Assembly (NCBI GenBank): GCA_030950555.1
Contig: JAUZRH010000316.1
Span: 1 to 38,705, forward strand
Length of the DNA stretch: 38,705 bases
Direction: 5' to 3'
Source: Mariprofundus sp.
GTDB taxonomy: Bacteria; Pseudomonadota; Zetaproteobacteria; Mariprofundales; Mariprofundaceae
How positions within the stretch are numbered: position 1 is the stretch's first letter; every line of letters starts with the position of its first letter. Below, piece after piece: positions 17,516 to 25,682 of this stretch. The notes below the pieces were generated by a model. It was not told where the DNA came from. It searched no databases and saw nothing but the letters and a program-made list of their open reading frames with translations. The position numbers and the translations under genes are program-made.

Positions 17516-17884
17516 TCACTCAAGCAGCCGTAAAATGTCGTTTAACTCTTGCCGGATATGCGTCAGCACAGAGCGCGAGTCTTTTTCCACAAGGTCTTCC
17601 AAATCACTATTTAAAAGACGTTTTCTGGCACCGCGTATGGTAAAATTAAGATCATAAAGCAGATGTTTAATTTGCAGCACAGCATAAACATCGCGATGGC
17701 GGTAAAAACGCCGATTTCCGGTACGCTTCACAGGCTTAATATGCTTAAATTCAGTTTCCCAATAACGCAATACATGCGGTTCAACGCCACATATATCACT
17801 CACCTCACGAATGGAAAAAAAAAGCTTATCAGGCAAGACAGGAACATCTAAGCCCGCCTTAACAAGCGCTTGTTCTGATTTCAT
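17516..17884 (-). CDS. MerR-family transcriptional regulator (ihfA-linked)
   Basis: This 122-residue protein has an N-terminal MerR winged helix-turn-helix (about residues 21-90: FSIREVSDICGVEPHVLRYWETEF, RTGNRRFYRHRDV) and a short helical tail with no metal-binding cysteines. This is the small MerR-like protein usually found directly after ihfA and before tRNA-Pro. Its ATG overlaps the ihfA stop as ATGA. Target genes and ligand are unknown. Confidence 0.9.
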   Translation of the reverse strand: MKSEQALVKAGLDVPVLPDKLFFSIREVSDICGVEPHVLRYWETEFKHIKPVKRTGNRRFYRHRDVYAVLQIKHLLYDLNFTIRGARKRLLNSDLEDLVEKDSRSVLTHIRQELNDILRLLE

Positions 17885-18165
17885 TCATCGACCTCTAGCA
17901 GCTTCCCCTTCAATAACGGTGAAGCCCTAAAAGTTACCACAGCGCGCGGCTCGATGGTCAGATCAGAACCTGTTTTTGGATTGCGCCCACGACGTGCATG
18001 CTTATGACGCACCATAAAATGGCCAAATCCAGATATTTTAACATTTTCCCCTTGTATCAGCGTCTCACGAATCACATCCAAAACAGACTCAACCATTTCA
18101 GCCGACTCTTTTTTGCTAATTCCAACACGCTCATGAACTATTTTGGCAATTTCAGCTTTCGTCAC
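17881..18165 (-). CDS. ihfA: Integration host factor subunit alpha
   Basis: This 94-residue DNA-bending protein pairs with IhfB and shapes nucleoid, promoters and recombination sites. The beta-arm tip RGRNPKTGSDLTIEPRAVVTFRAS and the core VKISGFGHFMVRHKHAR fit IHF-alpha better than HU. It starts with GTG, preceded by AGGTGA 6 bases upstream. A promoter with a perfect TTGACA lies at 18238-18265. pheT, its usual upstream neighbour, is absent here. Confidence 0.93.
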   Translation of the reverse strand: MTKAEIAKIVHERVGISKKESAEMVESVLDVIRETLIQGENVKISGFGHFMVRHKHARRGRNPKTGSDLTIEPRAVVTFRASPLLKGKLLEVDE

Positions 18166-18237
18166 AATCCCTCACCTACTGCAAACGAACAGGGCTCAAA
18201 CAGGCCCATATCGGCACTTATTACATTAACTTTAGCT

Positions 18238-18265
18238 AGCTTAATCGAAACGCTTATTCTGTCAA
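18238..18265 (-). promoter_or_regulatory. Candidate promoter for ihfA-merR
   Basis: A perfect minus-strand -35 TTGACA (18260-18265) is followed after 16 bases by TAAGCT (18238-18243), a weak -10. It lies in the 109-base gap between lolD and ihfA, so ihfA probably has its own start rather than relying on lolD readthrough. Confidence 0.35.
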
Positions 18266-18274
18266 AGGTTTTTT

Positions 18275-19006
18275 TTAGCAGCGCTCAACTAAGCGCCCAT
18301 TATGCAGATAAAGAATACGATCACAACGCTTGGCAAGCGCCATACTATGCGTAACCATCACCACAGCAGCCTGTTCTTCACGGCAGAGCTGTTTCAATAT
18401 TCCAAATACTTCCAAAGCCGTTTTTTCATCAAGATTACCTGTCGGCTCATCTGCCAAAAGTAACCGTGGTTTGGCAACTAAGGCCCGGGCTACGGCAACA
18501 CGCTGTGCCTCACCGCCCGATAATTTGGAGGGTACATGCAATTGTCGCTCGGCTAAGCCAAGCCGAGCCAGCAAAGCCGCAGCCCGAGCTTGCCCCTCTT
18601 TCTCTGAACAGCCTTGCACAAGCAGTGGTAGCGCCACATTTTCTAACGCGGTAAGCTCAGGAATAAGGTGATGCGCCTGATACACAAAGCCAATTTTTTG
18701 ATTGCGTAGCTGCGCTTGTCTGCTACTACTTAAGGCTTGAATCGGCTCACCATCAAGCCGTATTTCACCACTATCTGGACGTTCCAGCGTACCTAATATC
18801 TGCAACATCGTGGACTTTCCCGACCCCGACTCGCCCACCACTGCTAGAAATTCACCTTCTTGCAAACTAAAAGACAAACCTTGTAATATATTCAGCATAC
18901 CCGCCGGTGCGGCAAAGCCTTTATGCAGTTCCGTCACGTCAAAAAGAGCGTCTTTCACTGTGCTCTCCGTGCTACTTACACGACCAGCCATGGCTGTTTT
19001 ACTCAT
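18275..19006 (-). CDS. lolD: Lipoprotein-releasing ABC transporter ATPase LolD
   Basis: This 243-residue ATPase powers release of outer-membrane lipoproteins from the inner membrane. Walker A is GESGSGKST, the signature is LSGGEAQRVAVARAL, and Walker B is LLLADEPTGNLD. The EPTGNLD ending and the position next to lolC identify it within the MacB/LolD group. The ATG overlaps the end of lolC by 8 bases. The N-terminal 20 residues are extra compared with typical LolD; a later start cannot be excluded. Confidence 0.92.
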   Translation of the reverse strand: MSKTAMAGRVSSTESTVKDALFDVTELHKGFAAPAGMLNILQGLSFSLQEGEFLAVVGESGSGKSTMLQILGTLERPDSGEIRLDGEPIQALSSSRQAQLRNQKIGFVYQAHHLIPELTALENVALPLLVQGCSEKEGQARAAALLARLGLAERQLHVPSKLSGGEAQRVAVARALVAKPRLLLADEPTGNLDEKTALEVFGILKQLCREEQAAVVMVTHSMALAKRCDRILYLHNGRLVERC

Positions 19007-20240
19007 ATCTTAGTGCCTCCGCTGGCGGCACACTAGCAGCACGCCAAGCCGGATAAAAGGTAGCAAAAAAGCCCATCACCAAACTACAAACCACAATCAC
19101 TACAATCGCTGACGGATCTATCACCGATGGTACATGATCAATATAATAAACATCGCCTGACATAAATTGAACACCCGTCATCTGCTCTATCCAAGCTAAA
19201 ATATCGCTCAACTTCCAGGCCAGCAGTAGCCCCAACGTAGCACCCAACAACGTTCCTATGCCACTTAAAAGACAACCCATCAATAAAAACACACGCATCA
19301 CCGAAGCATGGGTTGCCCCCACTGTTTTTAAGATAGCAATCTCTTTACGCCTCTCCATCACCACCATCACCAGTGAAGCCACCATATTAAAAACAGCCAC
19401 CATCACAATCAAAGAGAGAATAACACCCATAGCCATACGTTCTGTTTTCAGTGCCTTGAAAAAAGAACGGTGACGATGCTGCCAATCTGTTACCCATGCC
19501 CCAACAGGTAGACGCTCACGCGCCATCGCCGCAACGCTTGCTGCCCTATTGCGGTCGGCTATAAAAAGCTCGATACCGGTGATACCATCACCCATGCGAT
19601 TTAAACGCTGAACCGCCGATAACGGCGTCACAATCATACCTATATCATACTCATAAAAACCGGAATCGAAGATACCCACTAGCTTAAAGGCGCGCATACG
19701 CGGCGTTGCTCCCGATGGACTCATGCCACCAGAGGGTGACATCAAGCGCAGCTGATCACCCACACTCAAAGCCAATTTGCGCGCCAGATCTTTGCCAATC
19801 ACGGCCTGAAATGGCGATCCTTCAGCATTGATAAAACGCCCCTTAATGATATGAGAAGCTATTTCATCATTATGAGAAACATCCACCCCTTTAAGCATCG
19901 CACCGACCGCGCGCGAACCGGCTGAAGCCAACACCTGAGCAGAAATATAGGGCGCCGAATGAACCACGCCATCCAACTGCGAGGCAACCTCAAGCCAGCC
20001 GTGCCACTGATCTAGCTGCTCTCCGGGTCCTTGGATATCCACATGCGAAGAGAAACCTAGGATTTTATCACGAATCTCAACCGCCGCACCATTCATCACC
20101 GACAACACCACAATCAAAGTCATCACACCAATGGCAATACCCAGCCCCGAACTCCAGCTAATCAGCGACACAAAACGTTCACTGCGCCGAGAGCGCAAAT
20201 AACGCTTGGCCAACATCCACTCATAGCGTTTAAAAAGCAT
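18999..20240 (-). CDS. lolC: Lipoprotein-releasing system permease LolC/LolE
   Basis: This 413-residue inner-membrane protein has one N-terminal membrane helix (about 25-50), a large periplasmic domain, and three C-terminal helices with RRKEIAILKTVGATHASVMRVF between them, the MacB/FtsX-type permease layout. N-terminal YEWMLAKRYLRSRRSERFVSLISW is typical of LolC/E. Only one permease gene is present beside lolD, so the complex may be a homodimer of this protein (LolF type), or a second gene lies elsewhere. Its ATG overlaps the transporter stop upstream by one base (TGATG). Confidence 0.92.
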   Translation of the reverse strand: MLFKRYEWMLAKRYLRSRRSERFVSLISWSSGLGIAIGVMTLIVVLSVMNGAAVEIRDKILGFSSHVDIQGPGEQLDQWHGWLEVASQLDGVVHSAPYISAQVLASAGSRAVGAMLKGVDVSHNDEIASHIIKGRFINAEGSPFQAVIGKDLARKLALSVGDQLRLMSPSGGMSPSGATPRMRAFKLVGIFDSGFYEYDIGMIVTPLSAVQRLNRMGDGITGIELFIADRNRAASVAAMARERLPVGAWVTDWQHRHRSFFKALKTERMAMGVILSLIVMVAVFNMVASLVMVVMERRKEIAILKTVGATHASVMRVFLLMGCLLSGIGTLLGATLGLLLAWKLSDILAWIEQMTGVQFMSGDVYYIDHVPSVIDPSAIVVIVVCSLVMGFFATFYPAWRAASVPPAEALRYE

Positions 20241-21586
20241 CAGGAGAGATAGCGCAGATACAGATAAATATGAGAGATCACAATCGTGATCAGCATCAAA
20301 CCAAAGGCATGCTTCATGAATACCATAAAGGCAATAGGATGACCCGAGCGTTGTGCAAAACCCGCCACAATCAAATTAGCCGAGGCACCAATCAACGTAC
20401 CGTTGCCCCCCAAACAAGCGCCCAGAGCCAGTGCCCACCATAAGGGAACAAGTGCATCTGGCCCGCCAAAAGTCGGCCCCATATCCTGAATCATAGGAAT
20501 CATCGTAGCGACAAAAGGAATATTATCTATCAGTGCCGAAGCGATGGCAGAAATCCACAGAATCGCAGCCACCGTTGCATTAAAATTACCATCGGTCATG
20601 GCCAGCGTCTGCTCAGCCAACCAGCCGATCGCCCCTGTATGCTCTACACCTGTCACCACAATAAACAGACCCACAAAAAAGAAGATCGTTGTCCACTCTA
20701 CTTCCGCCATAACACTCTCATAGGCGTGCTCTTTTGCACTAAGAGGCTCTCCCCATGTCTGCAGCAATAGCAGTAAGGCCGCACCACTCATAGCAATCGT
20801 GGCAGGCTCTAGGTGAAATTGGTGTGCCACGGTAAAACCACCGATCACCAAAGCAAGTACCAGCAGACATTTTTTCAACAAAGGTACATTTTTAATAGCC
20901 TCTTGCTCATTAAAAGACATAATCAATTGGCGATTCTCTTCCGTTGCCGATAAATCTCGGCCAAACATCAGCCATATAAAGAACAGAGTAACCAGAAAAA
21001 CCACGGGAATAATCGGTGCCAAATTCATCAAAAAATCATAGAAACTGAGATGCGCCGCAGAACCGATCATAATATTCGGCGGATCACCAATGAGTGTGGC
21101 TGTACCACCGATATTGGATGCAAGAATCTGACTAAACAGATACGGATAAGGCCGTACCCCCAAGGCATCCGTAATCAATAGTGTTACAGGTGCGATCAAT
21201 AGTACCGTCGTAACATTATCCAAAAAGGCTGAAAAAACGGCCGTCACCACCGAGAGCATCACCAACACACCCCATGGCTTACCTTTGACCGCTTTAGCCG
21301 CACGAATCGCCACATATTGGAACATGCCGGTCTTTTGGCTAATAGCTACAATCACCATCATACCAGTAAGCAGACCAATGGTATTAAAATCGACACCCGC
21401 CACGGCCTGTTGCTGCGTTAATACGCCACCAAGCACCATCATACCAGCACCCAGAAGTGAAAGAACTGCACGATTAAACTTTTCTGCCATCACAAAACCA
21501 TAGACCAGCAACAGAATAGCGACAGCCAACCACAAGGGCTGCATGCCAAAAATCACACTTTGATGCACCACCGTCTCAGCCACCAT
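20240..21586 (-). CDS. NhaD/ArsB-type ion transporter (IT superfamily)
   Basis: This 448-residue integral membrane protein has about eleven hydrophobic segments arranged as two repeats. The paired motifs SAFLDNVTTVLLIAPVT and ASALIDNIPFVATMIPM, and the loops GGTATLIGDPPNIMIGSAA and GGNGTLIGASANLIVAG, are those of the NhaD Na+/H+ antiporter and arsenite-efflux groups. The transported ion cannot be told from sequence; no ars genes are nearby. It starts directly after the stop of a CBS-domain gene (TAGATG) and overlaps lolC by one base, so the CBS protein may gate it. Confidence 0.85.
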   Translation of the reverse strand: MVAETVVHQSVIFGMQPLWLAVAILLLVYGFVMAEKFNRAVLSLLGAGMMVLGGVLTQQQAVAGVDFNTIGLLTGMMVIVAISQKTGMFQYVAIRAAKAVKGKPWGVLVMLSVVTAVFSAFLDNVTTVLLIAPVTLLITDALGVRPYPYLFSQILASNIGGTATLIGDPPNIMIGSAAHLSFYDFLMNLAPIIPVVFLVTLFFIWLMFGRDLSATEENRQLIMSFNEQEAIKNVPLLKKCLLVLALVIGGFTVAHQFHLEPATIAMSGAALLLLLQTWGEPLSAKEHAYESVMAEVEWTTIFFFVGLFIVVTGVEHTGAIGWLAEQTLAMTDGNFNATVAAILWISAIASALIDNIPFVATMIPMIQDMGPTFGGPDALVPLWWALALGACLGGNGTLIGASANLIVAGFAQRSGHPIAFMVFMKHAFGLMLITIVISHIYLYLRYLS

Positions 21587-22051
21587 CTACTTCTCATCCT
21601 TTGTCATACTCATCAGAGCAGCAATCACATCACCCGCTGAGATCAATCCCGACAAGCGCCCCTCAGCATCAATCACCAAGGCATAATCATGCGTGCCAGA
21701 GCCAACCAATGTCGAAGCAACACTCAGTAGTGATTCCCCAGGAGCGACCATAAGGGGCGCCAGCTCCATGACCTCAGCCACACACTTATCGGCCACAAGC
21801 GTATAGCGTTGACGCAGCAGCCCAATATCCGGTGCAAACGAAACCGAAGCAAGATCACCGCTAACGATATAATCAGGTACAATATGAGCCAAACTCGAAA
21901 ATGTTGACAATACACCTTTAACTCGGCCCGCAACATCTAACACTGGCACCATCCGTAGCCCTAGACGATGCATTCGTCGTAAAACCGTATCCAGATGTTC
22001 ATCCATACAACAGGTTTGAGGCTCCGTAACCATGACACTCGACACCACCAT
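21587..22051 (-). CDS. Tandem CBS-domain protein
   Basis: This 154-residue soluble protein is built of two CBS repeats (about residues 5-60 and 88-148; VSSVMVTEPQTC and VAEVMELAPLMVAPGESL open them, RMVPVLDVAGRVKGVLS and YALVIDAEGRLSGLIS close them). CBS pairs bind adenine nucleotides and often regulate transporters or enzymes. The gene ends exactly where the ion transporter begins, with no spacer, which suggests a regulatory pair. GGGAG lies 9 bases before the ATG. Upstream is a repeat-filled gap. Confidence 0.85.
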   Translation of the reverse strand: MVVSSVMVTEPQTCCMDEHLDTVLRRMHRLGLRMVPVLDVAGRVKGVLSTFSSLAHIVPDYIVSGDLASVSFAPDIGLLRQRYTLVADKCVAEVMELAPLMVAPGESLLSVASTLVGSGTHDYALVIDAEGRLSGLISAGDVIAALMSMTKDEK

Positions 22052-22189
22052 CTAATCATCTCCCCTAGCCGGCTATATCACAGATTAGCCATCAACCACG
22101 CTTCTACCTTGAAACATCAGGTTTCTATTGCAATACGGCCTAACTCATCCATCCCGGACTTGCTTATTGTCGGTACTAAACAGCTACAA

Positions 22190-22593
22190 ACAAACAAATC
22201 ATCCTGATTACCCATGAAGCGCAGCCAAAAAGCGGCCTTCTGAATGATAATGTAAGCTGTAATAAATAGGCGAATATCCACCCAATCATTAATTTCAATA
22301 TTTTTCATGCTCTTTTACGTTTGGGTTCGCAGCCCCGCTCCAAGCATTACAGTCAAAGCCATTTAGCCACTGATACCCCAGGGCACCTTCTCTGCCACAA
22401 GCGGCATTCACCTTATTCCACGACTACCACGAATTAAAAACCTATGATTATTGTCTTCTTCGTGTCCATTCGTGTGTTGTTCCCCAGAGGATACTCTCTA
22501 CCACAAATGGTTTCACCTGATGGCTCGTTTATATTTCTGTCTTTTTTAATAGACCGGAAGATAGCTGAGCTTTGTACGTAATCAGGTAAACCA
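22190..22593. repeat. Degenerate dispersed repeat R3, copy 1
   Basis: The gap 22052-22593 has no convincing gene. From about 22190 it shares ordered blocks with 36450-36795: CCTGATTACCCATGAA, ACCTTCTCTGCC-CAAGCGGCATTCA, and TTTGTACGT-ATCAGGTA. The ends read from the first to the last of these blocks in both places, so they are diverged copies of one unit of about 350-400 bp, not chance matches. No inverted ends are clear. Confidence 0.6.
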
Positions 22594-24126
22594 TTACTGT
22601 TCTGGGCGCATATGTGGAAACAGCAGCACATCACGAATCGAATGCTGACCTGTTAGCATCATCACCAAGCGATCGACACCGATACCGACACCAGCCGCTG
22701 GCGGCATACCAAACTCCAGGGCGCGCAGATAATCTTCATCCACACCCGTTGCCTCTACATCGCCTGCATCTTTGGCCTGCGACTGGGCGACAAAGCGACC
22801 ACGTTGATCATCAGGATCATTTAACTCAGAAAAACCATTGGCAATTTCACGGCCAGCTATAAACAGCTCAAAGCGGTCCGTCACATTCTCTTCTTCATTA
22901 CTACGCCGCGCTAATGGTGATACATCAACAGGGTAGTGGGTAATAAAAGTAGGTTGTTTCAGTCCCGGCTCAACTAGCTCTTCAAACAGAGCCAACAGAT
23001 AGTGACCCGCTTTCCATGTGATGAGCGGCTTAATATCTGGCATTTCCTGCAAACAGGCCGTCGCTAATAGTGCTTTATTATTTGCATGGCCACGCAGATC
23101 AGGGCGCTTCTCAAATACAGCTTCATCCAGCCGAATGCGTCTAAAAGGCTGCGTCAGATCAAGTTCCACCTCTTCCCAAACGACCTGCTGACGATCCAAC
23201 GTGCTAGCAATAGTGCGAATCAACCCTTCGGTGGTATCCATCGCATCATGAAAATCGGCATAAGCCTGATAAAACTCAACCATCGTAAATTCGGGGTTAT
23301 GCGTTGCATCCGAACCTTCATTGCGAAAGTTACGGTTGATCTCAAACACGCGCTCAAAACCACCAACAAGCAACCGTTTAAGGTATAACTCTGGCGCAAT
23401 ACGAAGAAACAGTTCCATATCCAGCGCATTATGGTGGGTTACAAAAGGCCGGGCAGCAGCACCACCAGCCTGTGTTTGCAACATTGGTGTCTCCACCTCA
23501 ATAAAATCACGTTGTTCTAAACCACGTCTAAGCTCAGAGACAATACGTGAACGCAGGCGAAATGTTTGGCGCGACTCAGGTGTCACCATGAGATCGACAT
23601 AACGCTGCCGATAACGGGTTTCAACATCACTCAAGCCATGCCACTTCTCAGGCATTGGACGCAAACATTTACTGACCATCTCAATATGGCTCAAACGCAA
23701 TGATAGCTCACCTGTACGGGTGCGAAACGGTACACCTACAGCACCAACAATATCACCTAAATCCAATTTTTTGGTAGGATTATAGATTTCTGCACCACCC
23801 ATATTATCACGATTCAAGAACAGTTGAATCTGATCAGTGCCATCCTGAATTTTTATAAAACTCGATTTTCCCATCACCCGATGGGCCATGATACGGCCGG
23901 CCACCTTCACCGGCTGATCACACTGCTCCAGCGCTGCATCATCCATCGCATCGAAGCTTGAATGCAACACATTACACTGATGATCGCTACGCCATGTATT
24001 GGGGTAGGCGTTCCCCGTCTCTCGCATGGCGGCAAGTTTGCCGCGCCGGACGAGAATCTGCTCGCTACTCACCGGTTCACTTGCACCAACCTTTGGGTCA
24101 GTTTGCTCTACAACAGTTTTACGCAT
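22594..24126 (-). CDS. lysS: Lysyl-tRNA synthetase, class II
   Basis: This 510-residue enzyme charges tRNA-Lys. An N-terminal OB-fold (about residues 70-180, VAGRIMAHRVMGKSSFIKIQD) is followed by the class II core. Motif 2 is FRNEGSDATHNPEFTMVEFY, and motif 3 is GIGVDRLVMMLTGQHSIRDV ending LLFPHMRPEQ. The length matches the bacterial LysS family. It starts 8 bases after the ndk stop and probably shares its transcript. The ribosome site is weak. Confidence 0.96.
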   Translation of the reverse strand: MRKTVVEQTDPKVGASEPVSSEQILVRRGKLAAMRETGNAYPNTWRSDHQCNVLHSSFDAMDDAALEQCDQPVKVAGRIMAHRVMGKSSFIKIQDGTDQIQLFLNRDNMGGAEIYNPTKKLDLGDIVGAVGVPFRTRTGELSLRLSHIEMVSKCLRPMPEKWHGLSDVETRYRQRYVDLMVTPESRQTFRLRSRIVSELRRGLEQRDFIEVETPMLQTQAGGAAARPFVTHHNALDMELFLRIAPELYLKRLLVGGFERVFEINRNFRNEGSDATHNPEFTMVEFYQAYADFHDAMDTTEGLIRTIASTLDRQQVVWEEVELDLTQPFRRIRLDEAVFEKRPDLRGHANNKALLATACLQEMPDIKPLITWKAGHYLLALFEELVEPGLKQPTFITHYPVDVSPLARRSNEEENVTDRFELFIAGREIANGFSELNDPDDQRGRFVAQSQAKDAGDVEATGVDEDYLRALEFGMPPAAGVGIGVDRLVMMLTGQHSIRDVLLFPHMRPEQ

Positions 24127-24134
24127 GTTTTTAT

Positions 24135-24563
24135 TTACCCGCGGCTATGCAGATCGAGTGCTGCAAAAAAGAAAGAGATTTCAATAGCTGCATTTTCTTC
24201 GGAATCAGAACCGTGAACAGCATTTGCATCAATAGAGTCCGCATGGTCGGCACGAATGGTTCCTGCTTCCGCTTCTTTCGGGTTGGTAGCACCCATCAAC
24301 TGACGGTTTAATACAACAGCATTCTGTCCTTCTAGCACCATGGCCAACACTGGACCTGAACTCATAAATGCGCACAAGTCATTATAAAATGGACGTCCTT
24401 CATGCACAGCATAAAAACGACCTGCTTCAGCAGCGCTCAAATGGGTCAATCTTGTTCCAATCACGGATAAACCATTTTCTTCAAAGCGACGAATAATGTC
24501 GCCAACTACATTCTTACCTACAGCATCAGGTTTAATAATGGAAAGTGTACGTTGAACTGGCAT
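24135..24563 (-). CDS. ndk: Nucleoside diphosphate kinase
   Basis: This 142-residue enzyme balances NTP and dNTP pools by passing phosphate through a histidine. His117 sits in [12 protein letters not shown], and the N-terminal [14 protein letters not shown] is standard. The start at 24563 is chosen because GGGGGAT lies just upstream and the product then has the normal family length; the frame stays open for 51 more codons upstream but that part does not resemble Ndk. lysS follows 8 bases downstream. Confidence 0.95.
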   Translation of the reverse strand: MPVQRTLSIIKPDAVGKNVVGDIIRRFEENGLSVIGTRLTHLSAAEAGRFYAVHEGRPFYNDLCAFMSSGPVLAMVLEGQNAVVLNRQLMGATNPKEAEAGTIRADHADSIDANAVHGSDSEENAAIEISFFFAALDLHSRG

Positions 24564-24845
24564 CGGATAGATCCCCCTATTTAATAAGGCAGCGTCTTGC
24601 TGCGGGAGCGGCACACTACAGATGCTACCAGCAACTTCCAAGCTATAGAAAAAAATCAGCGCTAGCTGCTTGCTAAATCGGCACCGCAAGAGCGAAGAAA
24701 CAAGAAAGAGCAACACAGCGATGCCTTTGGAGATGCGGCTGTATAGTGATTCGAGCTTGAATCCCTGTATTTCCTCTGTTATTTTAAATCAGGCCTCTCG
24801 CGCAGCGGTACATCGCCGCTCACGAGTTTTGCAATTGGCTCTACA

Positions 24846-24930
24846 TCTTCAACTCTTAACGACATCCATAAAACAGTCAAAAACTTTCCACCACAGAGTC
24901 ACGAAGGACACGAAGAAAACCATAAGCATA
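24846..24930. repeat. Dispersed repeat R5, copy 1
   Basis: About 85 bases here (CTTAACGACA-CCATAAA-CAGTCAAA, CCACAGAGTCACGAAGG-CACGAAGA) recur at 31597-31680 in the same order and strand. No coding capacity or inverted ends are apparent. The remainder of 24564-24845 shows nothing recognisable. Confidence 0.55.
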
Positions 24931-24950
24931 AATAAACTTGTTCAATTAAC

Positions 24951-25256
24951 GGCATCCTTCATTATCAGGTTCACACATTAAGGCTTTCCGATGAAGATGG
25001 AAAAGGCTTCGTCAAATAGTTGATTTCCTCACCCCCCAACCCTCTCCCGGAGGGAGAGGGAGCAGAGTCTCGGCTTGCAAAAACGGGCTTCCATTTTAAG
25101 ACGGGACAATAATGATGATAACAGGCTTTGCGAGGTCAAACAGAGCATTTTTTAGAAATGGATTTCCGACTTAACCTTCGGGAAGCTTGAACGGCGTTCC
25201 CGCTACGCGATAGGATTAGCTAAACAGATCGTGTATTCCCAATCCGGTCGGGAATG
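24951..25256. repeat. Composite dispersed repeat R4, copy 1
   Basis: This stretch matches 38161-38640 in several long blocks: GCATCCTTCATTATC, the low-complexity CCCTCTCCCGGAGGGAGAGG palindrome, CTCGGCTTGCAAAAACG, TTTTAAGACGGGACAATAATG, GCGAGGTCAAACAGAGC, and GGCGTTCCCGCTACGCGATAG. The order of some blocks differs between copies. A loose R2 palindrome (ATTCCC-N9-GGGAAT) is near its end. Confidence 0.6.
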
Positions 25257-25400
25257 ATGTACAATCTCACTCGTTATGACCGTCAGGCTTAGGGAGATTA
25301 TGGGCATTGAGGCCAAACAGCTTGTGGAATAAAAAACAATATAACCGAAAACATCACGTAGTATTTGTCATTGCAGGTGTCCCGTATTAAAAGGGAAGCC
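25086..25400. repeat. Possible second mobile unit R6, copy 1
   Basis: GGCTTCCATTTTAAGACGGG begins at 25086, and its near-perfect inverse, ending TTAAAAGGGAAGCC, finishes at 25400. These bound 315 bp. The same inverted pair bounds 31720-32168. No clear target duplication is seen and no transposase lies inside. It overlaps repeat R4. Confidence 0.4.
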
Positions 25401-25432
25401 AAGTTATACAACTACATCATAAATCATTTTTC

Positions 25433-25460
25433 TTTCATATATAGCAAAAAGCGCTACTAT
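25433..25460 (+). promoter_or_regulatory. Candidate promoter for typA upstream of R1 copy D
   Basis: TTTCAT (25433-25438), 16 bases and TACTAT (25455-25460) form a modest -35/-10 pair. Transcription would start near 25467, so the R1 element would lie wholly in the typA 5' leader. A pattern match only; a promoter inside R1 is the alternative. Confidence 0.3.
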
Positions 25461-25475
25461 GCGCCGCAAATATAA

Positions 25476-25663
25476 GGGTCTCGTAAATAATAAGCTATTC
25501 TAGTTACATGTAGGATCAGAGCTCGCATTCAAGGCGTATAGTGACGCATAAGCAAATCATGAATGAATGCGACAGTCTTCATCTGCAATAGAAGACTGCT
25601 TCTGCAACGCAGAAGATGAGTTTTTAGACCCGTAGAAATGGATAATTTATTTTTTCGTAGCCC
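25476..25663 (+). mobile_element. R1 MITE-like element, copy D (188 bp)
   Basis: A forward copy, somewhat diverged at its left end (GGGTCTCGTAAATAATAAG) and ending TTTTTTCGTAGCCC. TAA flanks it on both sides (25473-25475 and 25664-25666). Its centre is the best hairpin of the family: CAGTCTTC (25573-25580) with GAAGACTG (25591-25598), a perfect 8 bp stem. It ends 19 bases before the typA ATG, leaving only the ribosome site between. Confidence 0.8.
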
Positions 25664-25682
25664 TAATCCTGAGGTTCCATCT

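Noticed and set aside
22117-22308. 63-codon minus-strand frame upstream of the CBS gene
   Set aside because: Part of it is encoded by repeat R3 (the ATTACCCATGAA block); poor start context.
24564-24716. Long N-terminal extension of ndk
   Set aside because: Family length and a GGGGGAT site both support the ATG at 24563.
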